Source: Candidatus Rubrivivax defluviihabitans (GTDB lineage: Bacteria > Pseudomonadota > Gammaproteobacteria > Burkholderiales > Burkholderiaceae_C). Taken from it: a DNA stretch of 64,000 nucleotides. The position numbers and the translations under genes were made by a program. The DNA is taken from NCBI GenBank assembly GCA_016709385.1, contig JADJMW010000005.1, positions 62,001-126,000 on the forward strand, written 5' to 3'. Below the pieces are notes generated by a model. That model saw only the letters and a list, made by a program, of their open reading frames with translations. It did no database searches and was not told where the DNA came from. Positions 19,744 through 29,100 of the stretch are shown here, piece by piece (position 1 is the first letter of the stretch; each line of letters starts with the position of its first letter).

Positions 19744-20313
19744 ATGCGAACCGTGCTCCTGCCCCGGCCGCGCCTGGCGTCCGCCCGATCCACCCTCCTG
19801 CTGCCCTGGCTGGCAGTCGCCCTCCTGCTGGGCATGGCCGCGCCGGCCGATGCGCAGTGGATGTGGCGCGACCCGGACGGCCGCGTCACCGCCAGCGACC
19901 GCCCGCCACCGGCCACCGTTCCCGACAAGGACATCCTGTCCCGGCCCGCGCAGCGCGCCGCACCGGTGCCCGTTCTTGCACCGCCGGAGACGGCTTCGGC
20001 ACCCGCGGCAGCAGCTTCGTCGGCGGCTGCGCCAGCAGCCGTAGCAACGAAGACCCCGCTGGATCGTGAACTCGAAGCCCGCAAGCGCGCGGCCGAACAG
20101 GAACAGGCGGCCCGCCAGAAGGCCGAAGACGCCCGGCTGGCTGCCGCCCGTGCCGAGAACTGCCGCCGCGCCCGCAGTCACGCCGCGGCGCTGGAAAGCG
20201 GCCAGCGCATCGCCCGCTTCAACGCGCAGGGCGAGCAGGAGGTGCTCGACGACGCCGGCCGCGCCGACGAGCTGCGCCGCGCGCGCGAGGTCATCGCTTC
20301 GGACTGCCGCTGA
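19744..20313 (+). CDS. DUF4124 domain secreted protein
   Basis: 189 residues. A signal peptide covers about residues 1-39 (hydrophobic LLPWLAVALLLGMAAPADAQ, cleavage after ADA). The DUF4124 motif follows directly: WMWRDPDGRVTASDRPPP. An Ala/Pro linker then leads to a Glu/Ala/Arg-rich coiled coil (about 105-150) and two C-terminal Cys residues (NCRRAR, SDCR). Known: DUF4124 proteins are periplasmic and of unknown function, common in beta- and gammaproteobacteria. It diverges from guaB and converges with rnfH. Confidence 0.85.
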   Translation: MRTVLLPRPRLASARSTLLLPWLAVALLLGMAAPADAQWMWRDPDGRVTASDRPPPATVPDKDILSRPAQRAAPVPVLAPPETASAPAAAASSAAAPAAVATKTPLDRELEARKRAAEQEQAARQKAEDARLAAARAENCRRARSHAAALESGQRIARFNAQGEQEVLDDAGRADELRRAREVIASDCR

Positions 20314-20332
20314 CCGGTGGCGGCAACGCCGC

Positions 20333-20650
20333 TCAGGTGCGGGCGAGCCGTTCCTTGTGGCGCGCATAGCGCAGGCGGCGGGCCTCCTTGGGATCGACCG
20401 TCAAGGGCCGGTAGATCTCGACCCGGTCGCGGTCGCGCAGCGGGGTGCCAGGCTCGCAGGCCCGGCACCACACGCCGAGCTGCAGGCCGGCCACCGGCAG
20501 GCCGTGGCGCTGCGCCAGTCCGCTGGCCAGCAGCGCGTCCGCCGCCGTGGCGCCGGCCGGCAGCGTCAGCGCCACCAGGTCGGTGACACCCGGCCGCGGG
20601 CAGTAGACGACCTCGACACGCAACCCTGTGCCGACTTCAGCGGGCGCCAT
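20333..20650 (-). CDS. rnfH: RnfH-family ubiquitin-like protein
   Basis: About 105 residues with the RnfH pattern LRVEVVYCPRPGVTDLVALTLPAG, GVWCRACEPGTPLRDRDRVEIYRPLTVDPKEARRLR. The ATG at 20650 overlaps the end of ratA, so the two are coupled; a start at 20665 is also open. Known: RnfH is a beta-grasp protein nearly always next to ratA and smpB; its function is unsettled despite the name. Confidence 0.9.
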   Translation of the reverse strand: MAPAEVGTGLRVEVVYCPRPGVTDLVALTLPAGATAADALLASGLAQRHGLPVAGLQLGVWCRACEPGTPLRDRDRVEIYRPLTVDPKEARRLRYARHKERLART

Positions 20651-21089
20651 ACACGTCCTCGGCACGCCGGACGAAGGAATCGACGAAGGTATTGGCCACC
20701 TTGTCGAAGACCGGACTCACCACCGTTTCCAGCGCCTTGCTGGAAAAGGCGTAGCGCAGGTCGAATTCGATCTTGCAGGCCCGCTCCTCGCTGCCGGGCC
20801 GGCCAAGGGGATGGAAGAACCAGGTGCCGTCGAGCAGCGAAAACGGCCCATCGACCAGTTGCACCGTGACCGACGTGCCTGGCAAGTGCAGGTTGCGCGT
20901 GGTAAAGGCGTGGCGCACGCCCATGTAGGCCAGTCCCAGGCGTGCGGTGATGCCGTCTTCGTGTCGCTCCAGCACCTCGGCCTTGTCGCACCAGGGCAGG
21001 AAGCTGGGGTAGTCCTGCACGCCGGTCACCAGCTCGTACATCTCGACGGGCGAGTACCACAGCAGGACCGTCTTGCGCACGTGCTTCAT
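20637..21089 (-). CDS. ratA: RatA/Coq10-type START-domain protein
   Basis: 150 residues of the polyketide cyclase/START-like family: RKTVLLWYSPVEMYELVTGVQDYPSFLPWCDKAEV at the N-terminus and FDKVANTFVDSFVRRAEDVYG at the C-terminus. Known: the family includes RatA of E. coli, reported to block 70S ribosome association, and Coq10-like ubiquinone-binding proteins; which applies here is unknown. It diverges from smpB across 50 bp, and the rnfH-ratA-smpB arrangement is the classical one. Confidence 0.9.
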   Translation of the reverse strand: MKHVRKTVLLWYSPVEMYELVTGVQDYPSFLPWCDKAEVLERHEDGITARLGLAYMGVRHAFTTRNLHLPGTSVTVQLVDGPFSLLDGTWFFHPLGRPGSEERACKIEFDLRYAFSSKALETVVSPVFDKVANTFVDSFVRRAEDVYGAR

Positions 21090-21139
21090 ACAATGCGCGG
21101 ATTGTAGAAGCGGGCTGCGACCCCACTTGCAGCCACGCC

Positions 21140-21604
21140 ATGAGCCACATCGCCGAGAACCGCCGCGCCCGCTACGAGTACAGCATCGAGGAACAATTCG
21201 AGGCCGGCATGGTGCTGGAAGGCTGGGAGGTGAAGGCCATCCGCGCCGGCCAGGTGCAGTTGACCGACGGCTATGTACTCATCCGCGACGGCGAGCTGTA
21301 CCTGATCGGTTGCCGCATCAACGCCCTGCGTTCTGCCTCCACGCACGTCACGCCCGAGGCCGACCGAACGAAAAAGCTGCTAGTGCACAAGGCGCAGATG
21401 CGGCGGCTCATCGGCAAGATCGAGCAGAAGGGCTTCACCCTGGTGCCGCTGAACCTGCACTACAAGGGCGGCCGCGTGAAGGCCGAGATCGCGCTGGCCA
21501 AGGGCAAGGCGCAACACGACAAGCGCCATACCGAGAAGCAGCGCGACTGGGAGCGCGAGAAAGGCCGGCTGATGCGGCACAAGGTGTCGGGTCCGAAGAC
21601 CTGA
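21140..21604 (+). CDS. smpB: SsrA-binding protein SmpB
   Basis: 154 residues, standard length. Binds tmRNA and delivers it to stalled ribosomes for trans-translation. Conserved features include IAENRRARYEYSIEEQFEAGMVLEGWEVKAIRAG, LTDGYVLIRDGELYLIGC and the basic C-terminal tail HDKRHTEKQRDWEREKGRL that folds in the mRNA channel. No tmRNA gene was found in the window. Confidence 0.97.
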   Translation: MSHIAENRRARYEYSIEEQFEAGMVLEGWEVKAIRAGQVQLTDGYVLIRDGELYLIGCRINALRSASTHVTPEADRTKKLLVHKAQMRRLIGKIEQKGFTLVPLNLHYKGGRVKAEIALAKGKAQHDKRHTEKQRDWEREKGRLMRHKVSGPKT

Positions 21605-21607
21605 CGC

Positions 21608-21627
21608 CCGGCCGGGCCGCGCCGGCC
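21608..21627. terminator. Hairpin between convergent smpB and metC
   Basis: GGCCGG and CCGGCC pair across a 6-nt loop at 21610-21627, in the 30 bp between two convergent stop codons. It could end transcription from both sides, but has no T-tract. Confidence 0.35.
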
Positions 21628-21633
21628 TCGACG

Positions 21634-22824
21634 TCAGGTCGACGTGCCAAGGGCGGCAGCGAGCGCCTGTTCCAGGTCGGCCTGCAGGTCGGCGGCAGCC
21701 TCCAGTCCGACCGAGAACCGCACCAGGTGCCCATGCAGATGGCCGCGCTCGCGCACGGCGTCCGGGCGCATCGCCGCCAGGTCGTAGGGCACCACCAGGC
21801 TCATCGGCCCGGCCCAGGAATAGCCGATGCGGAACAGCCGCAGCGCATCGACGAAGCGGTCGACCTGGGCGCTGCTGAAGCGTGCGTCGAACAGCACCGA
21901 GAACAGCCCGGCCGCCGCCGTGCAGTGTGCGCGCCAGTGATCGTGCCCGGGGGCGCCTTCCAGCGCCGGGTGCAGCACACGCCGCACTTCCGGCCGCGCC
22001 GCCAGCCAGGTGGCGAGCTGCCGGCCCGCCGCGTCCTGGGCGTGATAACGCAGCGCCACCGTCGCCAGCGAGCGCAATACCAGCTCGGCATCGTTGGCCG
22101 CCACGCCCAGGCCCAGGTGCATGTGGGTCAGCTTGATGCGTTCGTGCAGCGCCTCGTCACGCGTGGTGACCGAACCCATCAGCACGTCGCCGCCGCCGCT
22201 GGGAAATTTGGTCAGCGCCTGCATGACGATGTCGATGCCGAGGTCGAAGCCGCAGAAGGCGATGCCGGCACCCCAGGTGTTGTCCAGCGCCGTCGTCACG
22301 CCGCGGCTGCGCGCCACGTTGATCAAGCCGGTCAGGTCCGGGAATTCCATCGTCACCGAGCCGGCCGCCTCCAGCCAAACCAGCTTCGTGCGCGGGCCGA
22401 TCATCGCCGCCAGCCCCGCCGCGTCCATCGGGTCGTAGAGCCGGTGCGTGATGCCCCAGCGCGCCAGCGCGGTGCGCGCCAGTTCGCGGCTGGGGCCGTA
22501 GACGTTGTCGGGCAGCAGCACCTCGTCGCCGTGCGCCAGCAAGGCCTGGTCGACGAGCGCGATGGCCGCCAGCCCGCTGGGCGCCAGCACGCACTGCCGG
22601 CCGCCTTCCAGTGCCGCGATGCGCTCTTCCAGCGTGAAGGTGGTCGGCGTGCCATGCAGGCCGTAGGTGTAGGCCGCCTTGTTGCGCCAGTCACGAGCAC
22701 GCATGGAGGCGACGTCGGCGAAGATCACCGTCGACGCCTTGTGGATGCCGGGCTGCGGCGCCTCGAAGCCCGCCGGCGGGCGGTAGGGGTGGTGGATGAG
22801 TGTGGTGCTGGTGTCGCGCGGCAT
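21634..22824 (-). CDS. metC: Cystathionine beta-lyase
   Basis: 396 residues of the Cys/Met PLP-dependent family. Cleaves cystathionine to homocysteine, pyruvate and ammonia in methionine synthesis. The PLP lysine lies in MQALTKFPSGGGDVLMGSV, the cofactor-binding part in APSGLAAIALVDQAL, and the N-terminal YTYGLHGTPTTFTLEERIAALEGG is typical of MetC rather than MetB. It is 18 bp downstream of rimO on the same strand and converges with smpB. Confidence 0.93.
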   Translation of the reverse strand: MPRDTSTTLIHHPYRPPAGFEAPQPGIHKASTVIFADVASMRARDWRNKAAYTYGLHGTPTTFTLEERIAALEGGRQCVLAPSGLAAIALVDQALLAHGDEVLLPDNVYGPSRELARTALARWGITHRLYDPMDAAGLAAMIGPRTKLVWLEAAGSVTMEFPDLTGLINVARSRGVTTALDNTWGAGIAFCGFDLGIDIVMQALTKFPSGGGDVLMGSVTTRDEALHERIKLTHMHLGLGVAANDAELVLRSLATVALRYHAQDAAGRQLATWLAARPEVRRVLHPALEGAPGHDHWRAHCTAAAGLFSVLFDARFSSAQVDRFVDALRLFRIGYSWAGPMSLVVPYDLAAMRPDAVRERGHLHGHLVRFSVGLEAAADLQADLEQALAAALGTST

Positions 22825-22841
22825 GGTCGGCTCGGCAAGTT

Positions 22842-24239
22842 TCAGATCGGCAGGGCCACCAGGTCGTGGCCTTCGGCGGCCACGATGCGGGCGCGCGTGA
22901 ACTCACCCACCTTGAGGGTCTTGGAGACTTTCTCGGGTTGCAGCAGGCGCACCTGGCCGTCGATCTCGGGGGCGTCGGCGTATGTACGGCCGACACCGCC
23001 CTTGCGGCCCAGCGCCGGGGCCTGGTCCACCAGCACCTGCATGGTGGCGCCGACGCGGCGCCGCAGCTTGGCCACCGACACGGCTTCGGCCACGGCCATG
23101 AAGCGCGCGCGGCGTTCCTCGCGCACTTGCTGCGGCAGCTGGCCCGGCAGTTCGTTGGCGGCGGCGCCCTGCACCGGCGAATAGGCGAAGCAGCCGGCGC
23201 GGTCGATCTGTGCCTCCTGCACGAAGTCGAGCAGGGTCTGGAATTCAGCCTCGGTCTCGCCGGGGAAACCGGCGATGAAGGTCGATCGCACCACCAGTTC
23301 AGGGCAGATCTCGCGCCAGCGCGCCAGCCGCTCCAGGTTGCGTTCGCCGCTGGCCGGCCGCTTCATGCGCTTGAGCACGTCGGGGTGGGCATGCTGGAAC
23401 GGCACGTCCAGGTAGGGCAGCACGCGGCCTTCGGCCATCAGCGGCAGCACGTCGTCGACATGCGGGTACGGGTAGACATAGTGCAGCCGCACCCAGGCGC
23501 CATGGGGTGCGGCCAGGTCGGCCAGCCGAGTGCACAGGTCCAGCAGGCGAGTCTTCACCGGCTGGCCGTCGAAGAAGCCGGTGCGGTATTTCACGTCCAC
23601 GCCGTAGGCGCTGGTGTCCTGGCTGATGACCAGCAATTCCTTCACGCCGGACTCGAACAGCGTGCGTGCGTCGGCGAGCACGTCGCCGATCGGTCGCGAG
23701 ACGAGATCGCCGCGCATGCTGGGAATGATGCAGAAGGTGCAGCGGTGATTGCAGCCTTCGCTGATCTTCAGGTAGGCATAGTGGCGCGGCGTGAGCTTGA
23801 TGCCAACCGACGGCACCAGGTCCATGAACGGATCGTGCGGGCGCGGCACGTGGCGGTGCACGGCGTCCATCACCTCCTGCGTGGCATGCGGGCCCGTCAC
23901 CGCCAGCACCTTGGGATGCACTTGCTGCACCAGGTTGCCGCCATCCTGGCCCGCCTTGGCGCCCAGGCAGCCGGTGACGATGACGCGGCCGTTGGCCGCC
24001 AGCGCCTCGCCGATGGTGTCCAGACTTTCCTTTACCGCGTCGTCGATGAAGCCGCAGGTATTGACCACCACCAGGTCGGCCCCGGCGTACTGCTTGCTGG
24101 TGGCGTAGCCCTCGGCGCTCAACTGCGTGAGGATGAGCTCGGAATCGGTCAGCGCCTTGGGGCAGCCGAGCGAAATGAAGGCGATCTTCGGGGGGCTGGC
24201 GGCGACGTCGGGCGAAGTATCTTGGGTCATTACAGGCAT
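22842..24239 (-). CDS. rimO: Ribosomal protein S12 methylthiotransferase
   Basis: 465 residues. Radical-SAM enzyme adding a methylthio group to Asp88 (E. coli numbering) of S12. The N-terminal UPF0004 domain has ISLGCPKALTDSELI and NTCGFIDDAVKES with its cluster-binding cysteines. The radical-SAM motif C-x3-C-x2-C is in EGCNHRCTFCIIPSMRGD, and a C-terminal TRAM domain covers about 395-465. Asp-type RimO identity rather than MiaB is supported by the CPKALTDSE pattern. Two iron-sulfur clusters are expected. Confidence 0.95.
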   Translation of the reverse strand: MPVMTQDTSPDVAASPPKIAFISLGCPKALTDSELILTQLSAEGYATSKQYAGADLVVVNTCGFIDDAVKESLDTIGEALAANGRVIVTGCLGAKAGQDGGNLVQQVHPKVLAVTGPHATQEVMDAVHRHVPRPHDPFMDLVPSVGIKLTPRHYAYLKISEGCNHRCTFCIIPSMRGDLVSRPIGDVLADARTLFESGVKELLVISQDTSAYGVDVKYRTGFFDGQPVKTRLLDLCTRLADLAAPHGAWVRLHYVYPYPHVDDVLPLMAEGRVLPYLDVPFQHAHPDVLKRMKRPASGERNLERLARWREICPELVVRSTFIAGFPGETEAEFQTLLDFVQEAQIDRAGCFAYSPVQGAAANELPGQLPQQVREERRARFMAVAEAVSVAKLRRRVGATMQVLVDQAPALGRKGGVGRTYADAPEIDGQVRLLQPEKVSKTLKVGEFTRARIVAAEGHDLVALPI

Positions 24240-24833
24240 TTTCGCCGATCAGCCGGGGGCGCTTGGCGTGCGCCCTGCTCCGGTCGGCAACTTCGCCTTC
24301 CGCTTGCGCTGCCGTCACCGCTGCAGGCCGGCACTGGCGTGTCGCTCGACGGCCACCTGCGAGCCGGCACGTTCATCTCTGGCGGCGCGTCGCGGCAGGT
24401 GGCACCCGGCCGCGGCTCATGCTGTGCCGGTCGGCGCTGCGCGCCGACTCCACTGCGATGCTCGGCCTGGGGTCGCGTCGCGAAACTCACTCCGCTCGCT
24501 GCGCTCGCTTCGTTCAGACAGTCGCGACGAGTCAGTTGTGGAAGCGCGCTGCGCGCGCCGACCCCAGGCGTGCGCTTCTCGTCGCCACAGAATTCGCCAC
24601 CGCCGGGTGCCACCCACCGCGAGGCAACGGCATGGGTTTTCTCGGGGATGACCCCCACCGGATCCGCAATGGCAAGTCCGGGTCCGGGGTCTCTTCGCCA
24701 CAGCGGGCTCCAATGACTGCAGCGCGGCCGAGGGCGGCCGGAGCCAATACGCTGCACACCTGCCTGCCCACGCAAGCGAGCGCATGGCGCCATCGCAGTA
24801 TCATGTACACACCCAACCACACCGGACTGAAGC
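24240..24833. repeat. Structured intergenic element, probably a dispersed repeat
   Basis: Nearly 600 bp without a credible gene. Its centre has an 11-bp inverted repeat, GCCTGGGGTCG at 24465-24475 and CGACCCCAGGC at 24559-24569, enclosing a C/T/G-rich core (CACTCCGCTCGCTGCGCTCG). Further GC-rich palindromes (GCGCGCTGCGCGC and similar) flank it. I recall very similar cores between genes in other Burkholderiales genomes, so it is probably a dispersed repeat; this needs a search. The promoter of the toxin-antitoxin pair should lie in its last 60 bp. Confidence 0.5.
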
Positions 24834-25076
24834 ATGTCCACCACCATGACCGTCCGCCTCGAGAACGACGTCAAGGACCGCCTCGATGCCTTGGCCGAAG
24901 CAACCCAGCGCAGCAAGTCGTTCCTTGCTGCCGAAGCCATCCGTTCCTACGTCGAAAACAACGAGTGGCAGATCGGCGAGATCCAGGCGGCGCTGAAGGA
25001 AGCCGATGCCGGCGACTTCGCCGGCGACGAGGAGGTCAATGCACTGGCCAGGAAGTGGAAAGTGAATGCGGGTTAG
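24834..25076 (+). CDS. Ribbon-helix-helix antitoxin (ParD/CopG type)
   Basis: 80 residues. The N-terminal ribbon-helix-helix MTVRLENDVKDRLDALAEATQRSKSFLAAEAIRSYV is the DNA-binding part, and the acidic tail (IQAALKEADAGDFAGDEEVNALARKW) is of the kind that wraps the toxin. It overlaps the downstream toxin gene by 11 bp. Known: such antitoxins neutralise ParE/RelE toxins and repress their own operon. Confidence 0.9.
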   Translation: MSTTMTVRLENDVKDRLDALAEATQRSKSFLAAEAIRSYVENNEWQIGEIQAALKEADAGDFAGDEEVNALARKWKVNAG

Positions 25077-25350
25077 GTGGCTGCGCAAGGCGCTGCGCAA
25101 CCTCGACGACGAGGCCACTTACATCGCGGCGGACGACACCGCCGCGGCGACTGTCGTCGTCAAGCGCGTACTCGATGCCGTTTCGATGCTTGGCGAACAG
25201 CCCGGCCTCGGTCGCCCGGGTCGAGTGGCTGGCACGCGCGAGTTGATCGTGGCCAAGACGCGCTACATCGTTCCCTACCGCGTGCGGGGCAATACAGTCG
25301 AGATCCTGCGTGTCTTTCACACCTCGCGGCGGCTGCCCGGCCGCTGGTGA
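25066..25350 (+). CDS. ParE/RelE-family toxin
   Basis: 94 residues with the ParE-like pattern WLRKALRNLDDEATYIAADD, GLGRPGRVAGTRELIVAKTRYIVPYRV and a C-terminal VEILRVFHTSRRLP. The ATG at 25066 lies inside the antitoxin gene, so translation is coupled. Known: ParE poisons gyrase and RelE cleaves mRNA; the toxin target cannot be told from sequence, although the preserved LIVAKTRYIVPYRV is common to both. It converges with phaR. Confidence 0.9.
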   Translation: MRVRWLRKALRNLDDEATYIAADDTAAATVVVKRVLDAVSMLGEQPGLGRPGRVAGTRELIVAKTRYIVPYRVRGNTVEILRVFHTSRRLPGRW

Positions 25351-25433
25351 GTGGATCGGACGCCGCCACCAGCGATCTAGGCCTGCCTGCCTGACATCGT
25401 GTGCCGCAGGCCCGCGCCAGCCCGTCGAGGAAG

Positions 25434-26027
25434 CTACTTCTTCGCCGGCGGAAAACCCGGCATGCCCGGGAACAAGGTGCCCGCGCGCTGCAGCTTCTCG
25501 AACATCTCTCGACTTTGCTCCACGTAACCCGCCATCAGGTTCTGCAGCGTCGGCGCCTGGCCGCTGAGGAACTGGGTCCAGACCTCGGGATTCAGGTGCC
25601 TGGGGTCGTACAAGCCCTTGCTCTGGTTCAGGAACTGGTTCTGCAGTTCGACGAAGGCCTGCATGTTCTTCTCGATCATCGTGCCCATCATGCCCTGCAT
25701 GGCGTGGCCGTAGAAGCGGATGATCTGGCTCAGCGTCTGCGTGCTGAACATGGGCACGCCGCCCGATTCCTCTTCCAGGATGATCTGCAGCAGGATGCTG
25801 CGCGTGAGGTCCTCGCCGGTCTTGGCGTCCAGCACCTCGAAGTCCTCGCCGGCCAGCACCATCTGCTTCACGTCGGCCAGCGTGATGTAGCTGCTGTTGC
25901 GCGTGTCGTAGAGGCGGCGGTTCGGGTACTTCTTCAGCACGCGCAACGCGCCGGCGCTTTCGGAGTCGGTGGCGGGCGTGGCGGGTGCGGCAGTTGCAGA
26001 GGCCGCGGCACGGCGTCGGGTGGGCAT
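25434..26027 (-). CDS. phaR: Polyhydroxyalkanoate synthesis regulator PhaR
   Basis: 197 residues. The PHB/PHA accumulation regulator DNA-binding domain is VLKKYPNRRLYDTRNSSYITLADVKQMVL, followed by DAKTGEDLTRSILLQIILEEE. Known: PhaR represses phasin and its own gene and is released by binding PHA granules. ATG 26027 is preferred because AGGGA lies about 8 nt upstream; a start at 26075 would add 16 residues. Ala-rich N-terminal leader. No phaC or phaP genes are adjacent here, so regulation is in trans. Confidence 0.93.
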   Translation of the reverse strand: MPTRRRAAASATAAPATPATDSESAGALRVLKKYPNRRLYDTRNSSYITLADVKQMVLAGEDFEVLDAKTGEDLTRSILLQIILEEESGGVPMFSTQTLSQIIRFYGHAMQGMMGTMIEKNMQAFVELQNQFLNQSKGLYDPRHLNPEVWTQFLSGQAPTLQNLMAGYVEQSREMFEKLQRAGTLFPGMPGFPPAKK

Positions 26028-26122
26028 CGGAGCGGTCCCTGGGGCGTTGGTGCCACCGATTCTAGGAGCCGCCACGCCCGCGCCTGCCGGGGAATTGCCC
26101 GGGTCGCTGCCCCGTTAGCTGC

Positions 26123-29100
26123 TCAACCCGCTTCGGCCGGGCGCGCCGGCGCGGCGCGGCGCAGCCGTGCCAGCCCGCCGCCGAGCAACCGCCACAACAG
26201 GCGCAGCAGCAGCAGCGCCGCCACCGCCTCCAGCAGCGTGAGCACGAAGGCCAGCGCGGTATTCCAGCGCTGCTCGCGTGCCCTGAACTTGGCCAGCGCA
26301 CGGTCGCGCGCCACCTCGATGCTGTCGTAGAAGCTGGGGATGACCAGCAGCGTGAGCAACGTCGAGGTGATGACGCCGCCGATGATGGCCACCGCCATCG
26401 GGCGGTAGAACTCGCCGCCCTCGCCCACGCCGATGGCCACCGGCGCCATGCCGGCGATGAGTGCGAAGGTGGTCATCAGGATCGGCCGCAGCCGCTTGCG
26501 CCCCGCGGCCATGAGCGCCTCCTCGCGGTCCACGCCCTCGTGCTCGAGCACGCGCGCCGCGTCGAGCAGCAGGATCGCATTCTTGGCCACCAGCCCCATC
26601 AGCATGATGACGCCGATGAAGCTCATCAGGTTGAGCGTGCCGCCGGTCACCAGCAGCGCCAGCACGACGCCGATCAGGCTCAGCGGCAGCGACAGCATCA
26701 CTGCCAGCGGCGCCGTGAAGCTGCCGAACTGCATGACCAGGATCAGGTACATGAGCGCCACGCCCATGACGAGGGCAATGCCCATTTCGCGGAACACCTC
26801 CTGCTGGTCGCGGCTGGCGCCGGCCAGTTCCAGCCCGTAGCCGGGCGGGAATTCCATCGCCCGCGCCAGCTTCAGCGCGTCGGCCGTGACTTCGCCCGGC
26901 GAGCGGCCCTGCACGTTGGCCGCCACGCTGATGGTGCGCTTGCCGTCCACGTGCTGGATCTGCGACGGCCCGCGGCCCATGGTCACGGTGGCGATCTGCT
27001 CCAGCGGCACCATGCGGTTGGTGCCGCTCACGGCGATCGGCAGGCGCTCGATATTGCCGGCGTCGACGCGGTCGTCGGGGTGCAGGCGCACGGCCACGTC
27101 GCGCGTCTCGCCGGAAGGATCCACCCAGTCGCCCACCTCCACGCCGGCGAAGGCCACGCGCAGCGCCTGCGCCGCGTCGTTGACGCTGATGCCCAGCGTA
27201 TTGGCCAGGCCGCGGTCGAGCTCGATCTTCATTTCCACCTGCGGGTCCTGTTCCGACAAACCCACGTCCACCGCCCCAGGCACCTGGCGCAACTGGTCCA
27301 TGAAGCGGTTGGTGATGTCCAGCAGCTGGCGCGAATCGGCGCCGGTGAAGCGGATCTGCACCGGCTTCTGCGCACCGTTGTTCAGGTCGTCGAGCACCAC
27401 GTACTCGGCGCCGACCAGGCGCGCCGTGAGCGTGCGCAGCTCCGCCGCCACCTCGGCGCCGCTGCGCCGGCGCTGCGTGCTCTTGCCGATGTCCACGTAG
27501 ACGCGCCCGCCGCCCGGGTTGACGTTGCTGTTGGTGGCCACCGTCTCGGGCAGCGTGCGCGCCAGCGTGGCCGCGGCCTCCACCTTCAGGCGCGCATATT
27601 CCAGGCTGCTGCTGGCGGGGGTGCGCACTTCGATGGCCAACGTGCCGGAATCCGAGGCCGGCAGGAAGCTGGAGCCGCCGAAGCGCGCCTGCAGCGCCAG
27701 CGCCGCCACCAGGCTGGCCAGCGCGAACAGCGCCATCCAGCGCCGGTGGTGCAGCGCCCAGGCGATGACGCGGCCGTAGCGGTCGCACTGGTGGTCGAAC
27801 CACTCGTTGAAGCGCTGCAGCACGCGGCTGATGCCGCGCCGCGGCCGCTGGTGGTGCCCGGGCGGGTCGCCCCAGTAGGCCGAGAGCATGGGGTCGAGCG
27901 TGAAGCTGATGAACAGGCTCACCAGCACCGAGGCCACCACGGTCAGGCCGAAAGGCCGGAACCATTCGCCCGAGACGCCCGGCATGAAGGCCACCGGCAC
28001 GAACACCGCCACGATGGAGAAGGTGGTGGCCGCCACCGCCATGCCGATCTCGGCCGTGCCCTTGAGCGCCGCCGTGCGGCGGTCTTCACCCAGCTCCATG
28101 TGGCGCACGATGTTCTCGCGCACCACGATGGCGTCGTCGATGAGCACGCCGATGGCCAGGCTCAAGCCCAGCAGGCTCATGAAATTGAGCGTGAAGCCGG
28201 CCAGCCAGACGGCGATGAAGGCCGCCACCACCGAGGTGGGCAGCGACAGCGCCGTGATCAGCGTCGAACGCCACGAGTTCAGAAACAGGTAGACCACGAA
28301 GACCGTGAGCCCGGCGCCGAAGACCAGCGCGTGGATCACGTTGTCCAGGCTGTCCTGCGCCTCGCGGCCGCCGTCGCGCGTGACCTCGAGCTTCGTTCCC
28401 GCCGGCAGCGTGGCGCCGATCTCGTCCACCAGCTTGCGCACGCCCGCGGCCACCGACACCGTGCTGGCCTCGCGCGTGCGCGTGATGGACAGGCTCACGT
28501 TCGGGCTGCCGTTGCGCACCGAGATGCTGCTCAACTCGGCAAAGCCGTCTTCCACCGTGGCCACCTGCCCCAGGCGCACGAGTTCGTTGCCGCGGCGGCG
28601 GATGACGATCTGCTCGAACTCGGCCGGCGACTCGATGCGCCCGACCAGCCGGATGCTCTGGTCCTCGAGCTCGCCGCGCACCTTGCCCACCGGCGCGGTG
28701 GCGTTCTGCGCGCGCAGCGCCGCCACCACCTCGGTCACCGAGACCGAGAATTCGCGCAGCTTCTCGGCATGCAGCAGCACCGACAGTTCACGCCGCAGCG
28801 CACCGCCCACGTTCACCGCCGCCACCCCCGGAATGGCGCGGAAGCGGTCGGCAAGCTGGTCTTCGGCCAGGCGCGAGATCTCGGCGTGGCTCTGCTGGGT
28901 GGACGAAAGCGCCAGCTGCATGATCGGCTGCGCCGCCGGGTCCAGGCGCTGCAGCACCGGCTCGCGGATCTCCAGCGGCAGCTTGTGGCGCACCGAGCCG
29001 ATGGCATTGCGCACCTCGTCGGCGGCCTCGACCATGTCCTTGTCGAAATTGAAGACCAGCACCAGCCGGGCATTGCCTTCGGCGGCCGTGGCGCGTACCT

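Noticed and set aside
24230..24940. Overlapping open frames in the rimO-antitoxin gap
   Set aside because: No start signals, no domain pattern and palindrome-rich DNA; treated as a non-coding repeat.
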